Translations under genes and position numbers: made by a program | Assembly: GCA_019914945.1 (NCBI GenBank) | Contig: CM034109.1 | Location: 2,480,001-2,544,000 of the forward strand | Source: Typha latifolia | Lineage: Eukaryota > Streptophyta > Magnoliopsida > Poales > Typhaceae | Reading direction: 5' to 3' | DNA length: 64,000 nucleotides | In this document: positions 21,285-36,200 of the stretch, in pieces | Layout of the letters: each line of letters opens with the position of its first letter | Numbering within the stretch: position 1 is the first letter of the stretch | Notes under the pieces: model-generated | Database searches by the model: none | What the model was told of the DNA's origin: nothing | Seen by the model: only the letters and a program-made list of their open reading frames with translations

Positions 21285-24200
21285 CTGTTGATGTATGCAA
21301 GGCAAAGGTCACAGCCAGGTGAAAATAAGCTTTAGCAAAAGTATTAAATGACAATAGCTAAAGTATTATATTAGAGGTGCCAAAAGTTAATAAGCCCAGC
21401 AACCATTGATATTCTCATAATCAATCTGGAATAGAAACTTCATAGTTGTTTTTACTTTTCTTAAGTTCAACCAAATAGAGAACTACCTGGAAAGCCACTT
21501 CTTCATTACTCCGGAGCACTTGATGTACAAGTTCACGAAGAGCTGTAACACCCTCAACGGGCATAACAACAGCCTTTCGCTGGAAAGGCATAAGAACAAG
21601 ATTGATAGGAGAAAAATTAAATTTTGACACAGCCTCCTTCTTGCCCAAGATTTCATCAGCTGAAATCAGCGACTGCAGATCACTACCAGTAGTTGGCATA
21701 AAAAATGGGCTGGAATTTAAAACTTTGGTCATATTGGGAGATGCTTGATATGCTTCCATAGCAGATGAGATCAACATGTTCTGTTGATGTGCACTGACTG
21801 AAAATTTATTGGTCATGGCAAAAATCCAAGGGATACCAAGAGCCTTGGCCTCATTTAAAAGTAGTGAAAGGGCTGGCTGTGGCGGTGAAGTGTTAGACTG
21901 GTGATGGCGTGGTATCTTCTGTGATAAGTTATGCACAAGAATAATTAGGTCCGTCTTCCTGCTGAGATCACGTAAACCCATCTGCAGTTCTTCTTTGAAT
22001 CGAGTGGCCTCTAGATGTAAATCCTGTAGAATGAACATCATAGATTATATTCAAAGTAATATAGACAGATGGATGTCCACTGTACATCAAAGTACGAGTA
22101 AAATCGAATCAGACAGCTGTCAACCCACATCCCGATCTATATCTTTGCCCTGGATAGGGATATTAGAAGAATAACAAAACAGATATTGATTGAAAAAAAA
22201 AGAGACATACTCGTATTCTGGAAAGATAAAAATAAGTCAACCAAGTACATATTTTGTATGCATGAAAAAAACTCTTAACATTTTGCATCCCTTTGAAAAG
22301 AGCATGCTAGTTAAATAAATTTTAAGGTTAAAAAGCATAAAATATACCAAAGTGATACAATAAATACTAGTCTACTAGAGGATTATGAAAGTGTGCTACT
22401 AAAAAGGAAAATAAGATCAACTGCAATCAAACAGAACACTAGAAAATTTGCAATACCAACTCCTCTCACGTATATAAATCCAAATCAAAACGAGAAGAAA
22501 CCGTAAACCCTGCACTAAAAGCATTCTTAGCCTCACTGAACCATTTGCTGAAAGGTAAACATGGATTCAAGGAATAAAAAGAAAAAAAATGTTGAGCAGC
22601 TAGCTGCTAGATCAGATTACTACAAACACCTGTTGTAGTTATTAGCACCAAAGATTTAAATTCTCTTCTGAAGCTGCTTCAAAGGTAATATAGTAGTTTT
22701 GAAGTTTAGATAAGCAACTGTCATCTGTTTGGCTAGAACTGGGAAACAAATATGAGCTATAATTCAAACCTATTCAAACCCCAATTACATATCAACTAGC
22801 AAAATGCCCCAGATATCTTGCAAGTGCCAGTGACCTACATGGTTGATACTTCAATTGCTTGATACCAACTCCTCAAGGTATATAAATCTGAGTCAATACA
22901 AGAAACCAAAGACTGAGCTATAATTTAAACCTATTCGAGCCCCTGTTATTCTCCACCTTGGCATTCTATCGGGCATTCTATCGAGCACTGGCATTGCCAA
23001 AAGAAGCGGATACCTTCTTCAAAGTCGAAACAGCCCTCATGGGGCTTAGAGGGCACATTTCCCATGCTCATTTCCTGGGCAGCATTGGCTGTGTTCTTCT
23101 CAAGGATAGAAGTGCTATGGATAAATTCGGCAAGGGCATCATTGCGCTGACAAAGAGCTGATCTTGGCACAGAAATCCCCAAGCCACCGAAGGACGGTAA
23201 TCTCATCTTCCCAATAAGTCAGAAAAGTTCCCATCCACATCAGCCTCTAGTCTATGCTGGTCCTTTAAGTTTTTTATTTCACAGTATAAAGACTAATCTT
23301 GGGAGCACTAATATGATACATCTAGCTTAAATTTGCTAGCTATTATTTATAAGGGTCTTTCTACATAGATCTAGCATTTTGGTGCTAGATCTATAAATTA
23401 TATTCTTTAAAATGTAGGAATCAAAGGAAAATTGGATTTCCTCCAAAACTTCCCCCAAACTTTAAAAAAAATATTAATATGTCAAATTCATTCAAATTGA
23501 GTTAAAATTAGTATATGAACATATTAAATTAGCTCCATATGAGTTGATTTGAACCCACATTTTACAATTTTTAGCTCAAATTTTAGTATTAGTTTCTCCC
23601 AAAATTTAAAAAAAAAAAGAAAATCTAAAATTAAAATGTCAAATTTATTCAAATTGGGTCAAAATTGATATAGGAACATGTTAGATTAATTATTGAACTA
23701 TTACCAATTAATAAATATATTCAATCATATTATGTGTTGAATTATGTTTTTACTTGACTATTGTTTTATTTTTTAATAAAATAGATCATTTATAATAGAA
23801 AATTTAACAAATCACACCCTACATTTTATCTATTTTATGATTCACCCCGTCTTTGAGTTTTTATAATCTGACCCCTATTTTTTCCTTATAATTCTCATTT
23901 AACCCCCTCCGTTAATTTAAATGGTACTAGCAAAGTAATATTCCATTATAATATATAAAATTATTTTTAAATATCTAAATTATCCATATCTTCCTCACAG
24001 GAGGGGCAAATAAGAGGAAAAATAATAGTGAGGATATTTTAGTAATTTGACCGATATCAATTAGTCAAAATAACATCAGTCTTATAAAAAATTATAGAAA
24101 AAAAGAAGAGATCATATTACAAAAATATTAAAGACAGGGTATGAATTACAAAATAGGTAAAATATAGGGTCTGATTTGTAAAATACCCTTTATAATTATC

Positions 24201-27200
24201 TAATCATAAAAGACTCTAATGTAGACTTTAATACATATATTCAAACCAAAAACACATAAAGACCTAAAAATTATATTAGAGGCATGCCACTAACACGCAG
24301 AGGCATGCAATATTGGCACGACCCGGACATGGAATCGGGTCAATTTGGACTAAACATCTGACCCATTTTCACCCCTAACTTCAAGTATACCATAAACATG
24401 TAAGTATTGGAGCTACTAATTTAAAAATACTACTCTCTACACTTCTAGTAAATATTTTACTTATAGCATTTAATTTAAACCAACAATAAACCGCCGACCA
24501 ACACGGCACGGCACGGCATGGCAAGTACAATGACACTTGTCAACCTGCACGGCACAGCATGACACGTGTCACGACACTTGCTAGCCGTGCCATAAAAGAG
24601 GGAGAGAAAAAAGTAAGGGACTACTCACCTTTGCGTCACAGTCGCTATCGCCACTCGCCGCTCACCCAAGCTCACACCCCCGACAATTCGGATTTGCAAA
24701 TTAAGTTTTTAATATCTCTCTCTCCCCCTTTTTTTTCCTCTCTTAAGCTCAAGCTAGGGCACCCGTTGAGGTGTCAGCTCGGGCAACAACGACTCAGCAA
24801 GTGATCAGTGATGGCAAGCTCGACAACGAGATCAATGGCAAGCAGCAAAGCTACTAGGAGGGGTGCCGTGTGGCACCCCTCGTGCCATGTACTAGTACCC
24901 CGCAAATATGGCTATCTATGATTTACACAATCCATATCTCATAGACATGGGGTTACTATCTAGAATGTAGAAGTTAGATCAATGCAAAATACAGACTAGC
25001 AAACTAGCGCACAAGTCGATGTTTCTAAATAAATGTATGAGAAACAAGAGAAGATTTCCTACTTCCTAGTTCTCTGCTTTTGAAGCTAACATGGTGCATT
25101 GTTTAAACTTTTTCAGATTAAACCACATACTGGAGGTAAATATGAGAAGGAATGTTTTGCAATACCAGAGGGATCTGTAACAGTCCGTCAAAGTCATTAA
25201 AATTCCTTGATGATCCCATAGAGCTATTGTAATTTATAAGGAGCTTCTTAGTCCTGGGACAGCTTCAATAACTAAAGAAAAATTCAAAATAATAAGATTT
25301 AAAAATTCCAGGGTTGTCAATTGAGCTCATTGTTCGGGAACAGATCATATTCTGTTCAGCTAGAACTTTTGCAGACATCAACTTACTCATAGGTGAGTTA
25401 AACATGAGCCAAAGTTTTAAGCTCGAAATATAAACGAGCCAAAAAGGAGTAAGGCCCAGCTCGCTTGTGTTTGGCTCAATATAGCATGATTTGTTACACA
25501 TAACTTGTATGTTGAAGTTGAATTCCCTCAGCCATTAAATTCCATGCTGGAAGTTTACTTTTCATTGACTGACATCTGCGTTAAATTTCAGGACAATTCT
25601 GTATATTTCTGACAATGCTTCTTACAACTTTTCGGAACTTCCTAACGCGTCACTCTACTTAATGTAATAAACAATAAACAATTATATAAAGCAAAAGCTA
25701 GAACTTCAGTTTTGTTAATAAATTAGTCAACTGTTCATTCTCAAGCAGTAATGGACAAAAGTTGACATGTCATTTCTAGCAACTTTAAGAATAATTTAAG
25801 TAAAGGAGTGATCAAGAAATTGTTTGGAGCTTCAGCAGCTGGAAGGTATCTAAGTAAATACCCAGATGCCAAAGAAAATTAATTTAATGAAAATGTTTTC
25901 CAATGATACTAGAAAGTATAAAAATGAAGACCAAGACTTGAGTAATTTGAAAAATATAAGAATTCAAATCGCTGCCAAAAACTGATCCATAAAGGTACTT
26001 GCTTTCTGTACTGTTCTGAATGTACCAAAGGAAATCATGCTATCATATAAAAATGAGGTAAACTAACAGTACCTGCAAGTTTACACCTGTCGAATCCAGA
26101 TAGCACACTCCACCTGTTACCCCTTCTTTAATATCCACATGTGGATGAATAATTTCAGGATAGGCATTTTCTCTTTTGCTAGATTGACCTAAAATTGATC
26201 TAAATAAGGAAGTTTTTCCAGAACCCTGCAACCAATGAGATAAAATTAATATTTTGACTGCTACCAAATGGTCTATGGCAAAACAAAAATTACCTCAAAT
26301 CCAAGTAGCCGCACCCTCCTTGTTCTCAAATGAACCTCTTTACTTGCAGTAATGAAATCACTAGTACAGTATATGATAAAACGATCCAAACCATCAGAAC
26401 AGCCTTTTCTATCATCAAAAGGAGACCCTTTTTTACACTCTGAAATGGAAATGGAACACTCTGCCACTGGGGAAGTGTATATAGGAAGCAAATTATCTTG
26501 GACAATAGGATACTTTGGTGGCGATTTTAATGGAGCACCAACTAAAATCCGCATTTTCTGCAAAAGAGGTTGTACTTCAGGATTTGATGAGTATGGAGGT
26601 GGTGGAGGTAGGGACTCGACAGCAGTTGAGCACCTATACATGCCATAAAATGTTACACATCTAAACAATGATAACCAAGACATGGAAGAGGAGCATTCAG
26701 TTTTCTGCTAGAAAGTTCTGAAGTATGAACTGAACCAAACAGGTTCAATAGAGAACATAGATTCTGCAAAATGCTAGATCTACTACTGTAGTATTCATTC
26801 ATGATAAATTCTAATTGACCCATTTAATAGAATAAGAATAGCTGATTAAGTTTAAGATGAAGACATGGTGCAGAATATCGAGTTTGTAATGAAGTAGACA
26901 ATCATGTTGAGTATATTGTCTAGGGACATGTTTATGCATATAGGGAACATATAAGAGGGTAATTATTTATGCCTGCTTTCCAGTGAATCACAATGAGACA
27001 AATGAGGGATTTATCAGGGCAAAATAAATTAAATGATTAGTATTATTCCCTCTTTATATGTGAACGATCAATTAATAAATTGAGGACATTATCGTACTGT
27101 TAACAGCATTTACATTTTAAAGGACTATGTGACCCATGAACACATACTGACACAGGAGTGTACGACATGATTTTTGGCAAGATGCAAACAATCACAGATT

Positions 27201-30200
27201 TGACATTTGAAGCTAATTAAATCTTCAGAAACAAGGAACATGTACCAGCTTCCATTAACTTGAGCCTGAACAAGGGTACACAAGTGTAAACCATGCCCAA
27301 TAATATCAACTTTTAATGGCTCTGAATTTTTATCACCAGGAACACCAGCCCATCCAAGAGGAACAACAGAAGTCGCTGTTCGAATAACAGGAGGCTCTAC
27401 AATATTGCCAAGTTCTACAGAATCAGAAGCTGCCAGTCCAAGCAACTGTTGAAGATGTGGAAATTGTGGCAATTGTTCTATTCCCATAAAGGGGCCTACG
27501 TTAGCAGACATACATAGGTCATATATTCTGCAAAAAGAGAAATAATTAGTTTGCATTTTCTTCCTAAGAGATACTGATAAAAGAAATGCAGAATTAATGA
27601 TAAAACAAGAAAGGTTGAGAAGTTCTTTGGTTATCTTTCACGGTTAACAATACATGAGCACCAGCAGAATGAGAAATTAAGTTTGCTATCTGAGATGTCG
27701 AGTTTTCTAAACAAGTACAAGAAGCATATGATCGAACGTGACGGTTTTGACACAAACCACAATAGAGAGGTGAATTTGGTACAAGATGCTAGTTTGTCGG
27801 TAGCAATGGTTGTCAGCGAGCTCATTGACAGTAATCATTGCTTCAGAAATAGGAACAATAATAGGAACAATAATGATACAAAGCATAATTTGCTAATAGA
27901 TTAGCCATTCACACCATAAACCCAGTCAAATCTTGTTGGCCCTTCTCTATGCTAAAGAGCCATCAAATTTCCATACCAGATTAACGACACAAGATTATAG
28001 TATTAAATGTATTATAGTGACCTAATAGATCAATAGAATAACCTTAGACAAGGACTGAAGTCTGCTAGTGATTACGTCTCTCAACTTAAGGAATACATGA
28101 TGAGGTGCAATGTCATCAAAGACGAGAGAATGGCTTTGAGTTGTTTCTGGCATGGCCTTAGTGAGGATATTAGGCAGAAATTAGTGTTCTGCGAGATAAA
28201 TTTGTTGACATACAATTTTGCACTGAAAAAATGACGTCGTCACAAAAACAACAGCTGGCTAGGCAACCTAATTGTTGAATTCTTTTCACCATTGATCCAC
28301 TTGGAGCCGGATCACAAAATAATATTGATACCTCACAAATAATCAAAGCACACTGCCCACTAGTCGAGACAGAGGCAAAGGTCCGCTAAATGACACTATG
28401 CCATCAAACTATCCCGGTCAATATTACAAATGTAAACAAGTGGGCCATGTGGCCATGAATTGTCCTACTAAGGCCATATACTTCGGGTCTTCTTTAGTTT
28501 GAGGCCATATACGTCAGGTCCGCTAAATGACACTATGCCATCAAACTATCCCGGTCAATATTACAAATGTAAACAAGTGGGCCATGTGGCCATGAATTGT
28601 CCTACTAAGACCATATACTTCGGATCTTCTTTAGTTTGAGGCTAAGTCCCGAACTCGATTAGTTAGTCTCATTTCTTAGTCTTAATTTTTTGGAGAGTGA
28701 ACTTGGTTAGATATGAAAAAGATAACAAGATGTTTAATTACTAAATTAAGGTAGGGATCTCTAAACCAGTTTAGGAGGAGAGCAAACAAGGCCTTGGGGA
28801 AACAGATGAACACAATGGAAGAGTACAATATTGACAAGCAAGTTTACGAACCTAACCCTGAATTTTATTGTGTTTGTTTATAGATCTAGAGCTCTTAAAC
28901 CTTTAGACTTGTTTCTTATGTCATCACATGCTAGGATCTCTGAGCCTACAAAATCATTTACATATCATGTCCATTCATTACATCAAGAGATCACTAAATG
29001 AATCAAAACTAGTAATTTTCAATATAAACTACAAGCTTATTGGCGTAAGCATATTAAATAATTTTCTGTTGGAGACCGTCATCATTCGTGTCATATATGA
29101 GTGATTTCCATCCAGAATCCCAAGGAAATTGCAAGCTCATAGAGTTGGAGCTTTCCAAATATTAAGATGGATAGATCAAATACTTGTGTCATTGGCATTC
29201 CTTATGATTATGGCATTAGTTCCACTTTTAATATTGCGGACCTAGTTGCTTACAAGAATCTTTTGCCTATCCCAGATGACCAATATAATAAACATATCCC
29301 TGCTCTACCAAATAAACCTATTTTTGACCCTCTCACTTCCTCTTTTCCATCTACACAAAAGAGATAGATGCTATTTTGGATGAAGAGATAATATCTACTA
29401 TGAAAGGAAGAGCTCACTATTTCCTAGTCCAATGGAGAGACTATCCAGATTCAGATACCATGTGGATTACTCATGATGAACTACAGAAGATTGATGTGGA
29501 TATATTGGAGCACTACCTAAGTCACCTGCAGTTTGACTCAATTAAGTCAAGTTTCTCCCACTCCGAAAGAGTTAGTGCGAACACATGCCAGATCATCAAT
29601 CAGACACGTGTGCAGTCTCAGGCCACCTAGTGACACTTTAGTTAGGTGACAAATCATGAGGTAAGGAATGTTGAGGATATTTTAATCTTTTTTCTGTTAT
29701 GAGTATTTTAGTTCATTTGTCTTTTTAGGGTTTGCTTATATAAAGGCTTATTATCTTCATATTTGAGATTAACAAATATTTTTGACATTACCTTTATTTT
29801 TGTTGGTGGATTCCAACAGCCCGCTAGTGGATTCTATGGGATTACTTTTGTTGGTGGATTCCAACACTCCAACAACGTTCTCCGACGAAGATTTGATGGC
29901 CTCGATCTCCAGCGACCTTAGATAAGTTTTTTTTTTCGTTTTATTTTTTATTTTTTTCATTGTGCAGCAGCTGCACCTATAGCAGGTGCTACTCTGCTGT
30001 TGCAGCAGCACTAGCAGTGGTAGTAGCACCTGGTGCTGCTGCTGCTTATGCATTTATGTTGTTCAGCACCTGCAGCAGGTGTTGCTGCTACTACTTATGC
30101 TGCTCAGCACCTGCAGCAGCAGCACTATTGGACCTGGTGTTCCGCCTCATAAATTTTAAATTAGTTTATATTTTATTTTAATTTTTGTTTATATTTTTTA

Positions 30201-33200
30201 GTTGCAAAGTTAAAATATCAATGGCTCCAAAAGAGAAGTCATATGATACCGACATTGAGTGGCAACATTGCAGCACTATTGGGCAAGATAAAAGACGTGT
30301 TAAATGTAACTGATGTGGAAAGGAAATGAGTGGTGGTGTCAGCCGTTTGAAAGAACATTTAGCTAGAAGATAAGGAAATGTAGCAGCTTGCACTCAAGTG
30401 TATTTGGAAGTTAGAAAGCAGATGTTGGCTCATTTAATTGGCAAAAAGAAGGATAAACAATCTACATAATAAAGAGAATCAATGGTTCATGAAGAATTGA
30501 TGCATAATCTTGTACACATTGATAATGATAGCAGTGAGCAAAATGAGGAGGATGAGGAGAAGAGACAGATGAGGAGGGCAATGAAAGAGAGGAAAAATAT
30601 GCACAGAGAAAAGGAAGAGATGAGAAGAAACACTGGTGGTAACTTTCAGAGACCTAGATCAGTTAATATACGAGGAGAGAGAGAATATAGGAGCAGCAGT
30701 TCTACCCATAGGACTCCTGGTGTTACAGCATAGTCTAGAAATATTAGACCAATGGATATATATTTTCAAAAAAAAAAGGGTCATACACAGACTTCTATCA
30801 AGACAGCTCTCAAAGGAATTAAAAATGCAAATAAACACATTGGTAGGGCTATCTCTAAATTTTTCTTTTACAATCATATTCCTTTCAATGTAATTGATAG
30901 TCCTTACTATCACACTATGGTGGATGCTATATAATCAATAGGGTCTGGTGTTCCGCCTCCTAGTTCAAATAATATTGCTACTAAATATCTTGACTCAGAG
31001 ATAGATGAACTTCATACTTACATTGAGACATTTAAACGGTATTGAGATGAATTTGGTTGTACACTGATGTGTGGTGGGTAAAGTACACAAAACATAAGAA
31101 ATATAATTAATTTCTTAGTGTACTCTGACATGGGGATAATATTTTTGAAGTCTGTGGATAATATTGCTCATTTCAAAAATGCAAATTATATTTGTTAGTT
31201 GATGAATAAGGTGGTACAAAAATCGATGAAAAAAAGAGTAGTCCAAATGGTTACTGATAATGGGGCAAATTATAAAGCTGCTGGAAATTTACTAATGATA
31301 AAAAGACCTCATTTATATTAGACGTTATGTGTTGCACATTGTATTGATCTAATGTTAGAGGATATTGCAAAAGAGCCTGAAATTGACATGGTTATACGTG
31401 AAAGTCAGAGGTTAACAAATTTTATATATAACCATGGTTGGGTTCTTAATTTACTCAAGCAGATGACTGGTGTTAGGGAGATTATCAAACCCGGCATCAC
31501 TAGATTTGCCACTCACTTTTTAGCTTTGAAGAGCATCATGCGCTACAAGGATGATATTATGCGGATGTTTACATCACAGGAGTAGTCTATAAAAATTAAG
31601 AATATGAAACCTAAAGATAAATCTTTATGTGAAATTTTAAAAAATATGGCTATTAGAAATGCATTTTGGGATAATATACAATTGTCACAACAATATTTGA
31701 GCTTCTTGTCAAAGTATTAAGACTTGTAGACAGTGATGACAAGTCTGAGATGGGTTTCTAATATGAGGCAATGGGCATAGCAAAAAAATCAATAAAAAAA
31801 TGTGAGTCAAAGTTATAGGAAGGAAGTGGTGGAAGATGATTGATTCTAGATGGAACAAACAACTACGTAGAGATATACACAATGCCAGTAGACATGCTTT
31901 TAAGTTTTAAGTTTTAATTTACTAATTTACTTTTATTTATGAATATTCAAAAATTTGAATGCTTACAAATTTTAAATTTCTACAGGGTATTTTCTTAATC
32001 CAAGATTTTAATTCTCTAAAAATGTCAATAATGATAGTGAAGTATTGTTGGAGGTTAGAAAGGTAATCAGCAAGCTTGAGCCCGATATTCATAAACAAAT
32101 CCTTTGCGATAAAGAAGTGAGTTATGATTCAATTAAATAATTTTATTATTATTTATTTCAAGTTTTAACTTTCAATAAAGTATACAATAAACTAATAATA
32201 TATTTCTGATTTCAGATGGAGAGATATAGATTGAGAGCTGGGCAATTCAGTACTGCTAAAGTTGTTACAGCTATATCTCATAACACTCCAGCTAAATGGT
32301 GGTTTATCTATGGATGGGAGGAGGCACCAAATTTGACGTCAATAGCAAACAAGATTTTAAGTCAAATTATATCTTCATCACAGTGTAAAAGAAATTGGAC
32401 TACTTTCTCCTTAATCCACACAAAAACACGCAACCGATTGACAATGGAAAGATTGGAGAAGTTAATTTTTTGTCATTATAATATGAGACTGAGGGAGAAA
32501 TTTAAGAAGAAAAGTAGAAAATGAACAACTGATTGATTTAAATCATGTTTTTGATGAAAAAAATCCCTTGACTCCATGGATCAGAAAAATAGAGAATAGG
32601 TTATTAAATGATAGAGATAATCCATGGTTAGATGAGATATTAGGAGAGATCACGACGAGAGCAGAGGCTGGTACGAGTCATTCAGCAGCGAGAGATAGTA
32701 TACCTACTAGTACTAGTCATAATCCTGATGATACATATGGTGGTGAGATCGTTACATCTATATTTGTTGAGAAAAGTCAAGAAGACATAAAAATTGAAGA
32801 CAGATAAACTAATGATGTATATATATATCAACGACGTCGTCATAAAAACGTTGCTTCCTATGATTATGGTACATCAAGTATTTATTGTTTGGAGCCATCA
32901 CAAGATCCATATACTAGTTATTATCCTCAGTATCCTCAGTATTCTCAGGCACAAGATCCAAATGTTGGTTATTATCCTCCTCAGACGCAAGTCGCACAAT
33001 AAGATCCATACCATATTACTAGTATGATGGAATCACTTTTTGGAGCATCAGATTCCAAATATCAATATTTATAAACTTATGGTGATTATGATGATAAAGA
33101 CTAGAAATTTACGAGAACCAGCTCGGTATTCATCAAAGTTTTAAATTTTGAGTAAGCTAATACATTTTTTAAGTTTTTAGACTTCATATGTGAGTAATTT

Positions 33201-36200
33201 TTGTTTTCTTATTTTTTTGTCATTTTTTCTAAATTTTTCTGCATTTTAAATAATATTTAGAATTTTATATAATTAAAAAATAGTCCTATCCGATACGAAC
33301 AGCCGATACGACCTATGCGTATCGTTTTTCTGGACGATCGATACCGATCCCGATCCCGATACTAGGAACCTTGTAATAAAGGCTAGTTAGTTGGCTTACA
33401 GAAAAGCCCGCAAAACGTTGTTTTGTGGGCTTAATCGCTCCTAGTGTGTTTAATTGCGGACTTGATTTGCGGGCTTATATAAGATGCAAGACAGTAAATA
33501 TATCTCCTATATTCATTTAAGCTAGCAAATTATTATTATAGACACTATATAAGCCTACAAATAATTTAAAAATTACACTTAAGCCTGCAAATGACTATTA
33601 TAGACACCACATATTCATTTTAAACATGTAAATATATTTCCCATATTCATTTAAGCCTGCAAATTACACTTAAGCATGCAAATAATTTAAAAATTACACT
33701 TAAGCCAGCAAATAATTTAAAAATTACACTTAAGCCCGCAAATGACTATTATAGACACCACATATTATTTATAAATTATAATAATGACTACCATCATTAC
33801 ATGATAAGGGTAATTTTGTCCATTAAATTTACATCTCATCCATTTCCCTCCAAAACCAACACTTTTTCACTTTTTCACATCATATATAAATAATAAATAC
33901 ACTCTTAAACTAGTTCAGAACTAAACACTAGATTACCTTAAACTAGTTTAAAGTATTCAAATCAAGACTAAGAAATAAGACTAACTAATCAAGTTCAAAG
34001 CTTAGTCTCAAACCAAACAGAGCCTAGAAGACTAATTGTTTGATCTGAATGTAAGAATCCTTGGATTATGAGAGATGTACCAAGAGTGAGTTTGCAAATA
34101 ATATTTTAGGCATTAGAAATTACGCTCCCTGGATTATGAGAGCCAACCAACCAAACTGTTATTATGTCTAAGAAATAGGAGATCCCCTCTTTGCAAAGCT
34201 GGCATGTTTGAAGTAATCAATTGTGAGTTAAAGATAGAAGCAAACATACAGAATAGAATACTGTTAATATTGTCTAAAAACTTATGCTAAAAAAAGTGTA
34301 GAAATTTGTGCAGAAAAAAGTCAAAAATCTTTCATGGTAAAAATGTTAATGTGAAAATTAGGCAATTTCTTACTTCTGGAATCGGGACCTATATGACTTC
34401 ATTGAATGTGATTGAAAACGCTCCTTTAATTCTGTTATAACAGACCTCACCTGTAAGTGCCTTTGCCAGGCAAAGCACTACGATGAGAAGATAAAATTTG
34501 CAGAGCTTGAAGAATATATTTAGAAATATTGCAAATGCTCGTACCGATGTCATTTTGGAGTATTCTGCATCAGAGAGCGACTTTACAATTGAATCTCCCA
34601 GGAGGTAGAGCTGAAGAAATCAAAGTAATAAGAGTACTAACAGATAATCTTGAATAACCACTTACTTTCACACTTACAAATTAACATACAGAAATAATGA
34701 CACTTAGACCCCTGAATTATTGTCTATTTTCATAAAGGCCCTCTCTTTTATTTTTCATGACACACAGCCACCTTAATATTATGAAGACTCCAAAATGCCT
34801 CTTTCACTAGTGTTAAATTTTTCCATTAAAAAATATTACATGACTATTATGTGATTTATTTTAGGCCCTATAAGGACCATTTTACTCTTATTTTAGAGAA
34901 AAGATAGAGAGAAAAATTAAGGGTAAGAAGATTGTTTATCGTTTTCGTTAACATTGTCAGGGTAGTGAGATATAAGATAGTTGAGGAGGGTCAAAGTATC
35001 ACAAAAAATAAATAAGGAGATCTATGTGAAAATAGGCTCTAGTTCATGAGATTTACATGTAATTAACCCTAAAATAAACCAAAATAACAACATAAACTGA
35101 CTGATAAATAAATAGATGTAATGCTATAAAATATAATAAAGAACCACTCCTAATTTTTCATTTTTCAAAATAGGGTCCAAAAGAACGATGCATCTTAAAT
35201 TTTGTTGAAAACTGATCCAGGTGTTGGTTTGATCTTCAACCAATAAGCCATGCCGAAACTAACTCTCCACGCAAATTTGCTTCATTTTTTTATCCTTACA
35301 CCTCTTTTTTTTTAATAATTTTTGATATTATTACAAAAAGAAGTTATTTACCTAAAAATTTTATATACTGAGTACTAAGACAAGCTTGAATAGCTGCTCG
35401 GCTTACTTTCACAATTAAAATAGAGAAGTTGGATTGACATGTTGATCAGCACGATCTGCACAAGTCTATATATATCATACCAGTGAATATCAAAATACTA
35501 ATATAGAAGCAGTATCTCAATACTCCCTAATGGGCACCCACACCGCCCGTGTCACTTAATAGTGAGCATAATTTACTTTAAAGAAATCAAATTAAGGTTT
35601 TCTTATATCCTTTTGATTCCCCTTTCCCTTTGGTGATTGACTTGTAAAAATTATACTTACAAGTTTTAGAAACCAAAGGAAATCTTTAATTTTCCAAAGT
35701 TAATTTCTCCAATATAAAAGATCTAAAATTATTAGGGAGAATCATCAAACTAGAATCCAATTGCATGTGTTACAAATATATCTAGTGTTAAATGACTTCA
35801 ATTTAACCCTTAAAACCTATTTTAAGAATCTACAAAGCAAGGTATGAAGTTTTGGTTTCAATTTCGATCCATAGAAAAATAACAAAATATTTCAATATTC
35901 CAGTTGATTTCAAAGTTTCAACCAATTTCAGAATCTTAGATCGGAGTTTTAGTTCTTTCGATTTTGATTATCTCAAAACTAAAAATTAGGAACTCTAAGA
36001 ATTTCTTTAAAAAATAAATAAAGCATTTTAGGATTTTTATTGTAAATATCAAAAGATGGAGGGGGTTTCTTGAAACTTGAAAGAAACAGGAAATCTAGAG
36101 TATAGCGGTCTAGAAGATATAACCATAGTTTAAAGTTTCAATATCGGTTTTGGTTTCGGTTACCTTAAACAAAATGTTTCGATCAAGTTTGCTTGTAATT

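Larger units (their letters stand above)
22024..26072 (-). other. Intron 12 of the lipase gene, gene-free
   Basis: 4,049 bp of AT-rich sequence. It contains a local tandem duplication (23440-23700), a MITE (23806-24182) and a hairpin-bearing repeat (24480-24895). I support no gene inside it. Confidence 0.7.
27528..34373 (-). other. Intron 9 of the lipase gene, transposon-filled
   Basis: 6,846 bp. It holds gypsy gag and integrase-tail fragments, a short LTR, a hAT transposase remnant and a tandem AT-rich repeat, all on the + strand and thus antisense to the host gene. The flanking splice sites are intact. Confidence 0.8.

Noticed and set aside
22946..23206. 86-residue minus frame in intron 12 containing a GGLGI phrase like some LINE reverse transcriptases
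   Set aside because: The phrase alone is too weak and nothing around it supports a LINE.
29960..30181. Ala/Cys-rich frame over CTG/CAG-like repeats
   Set aside because: Low-complexity GCAGCA sequence next to the hAT remnant; no other evidence of coding.
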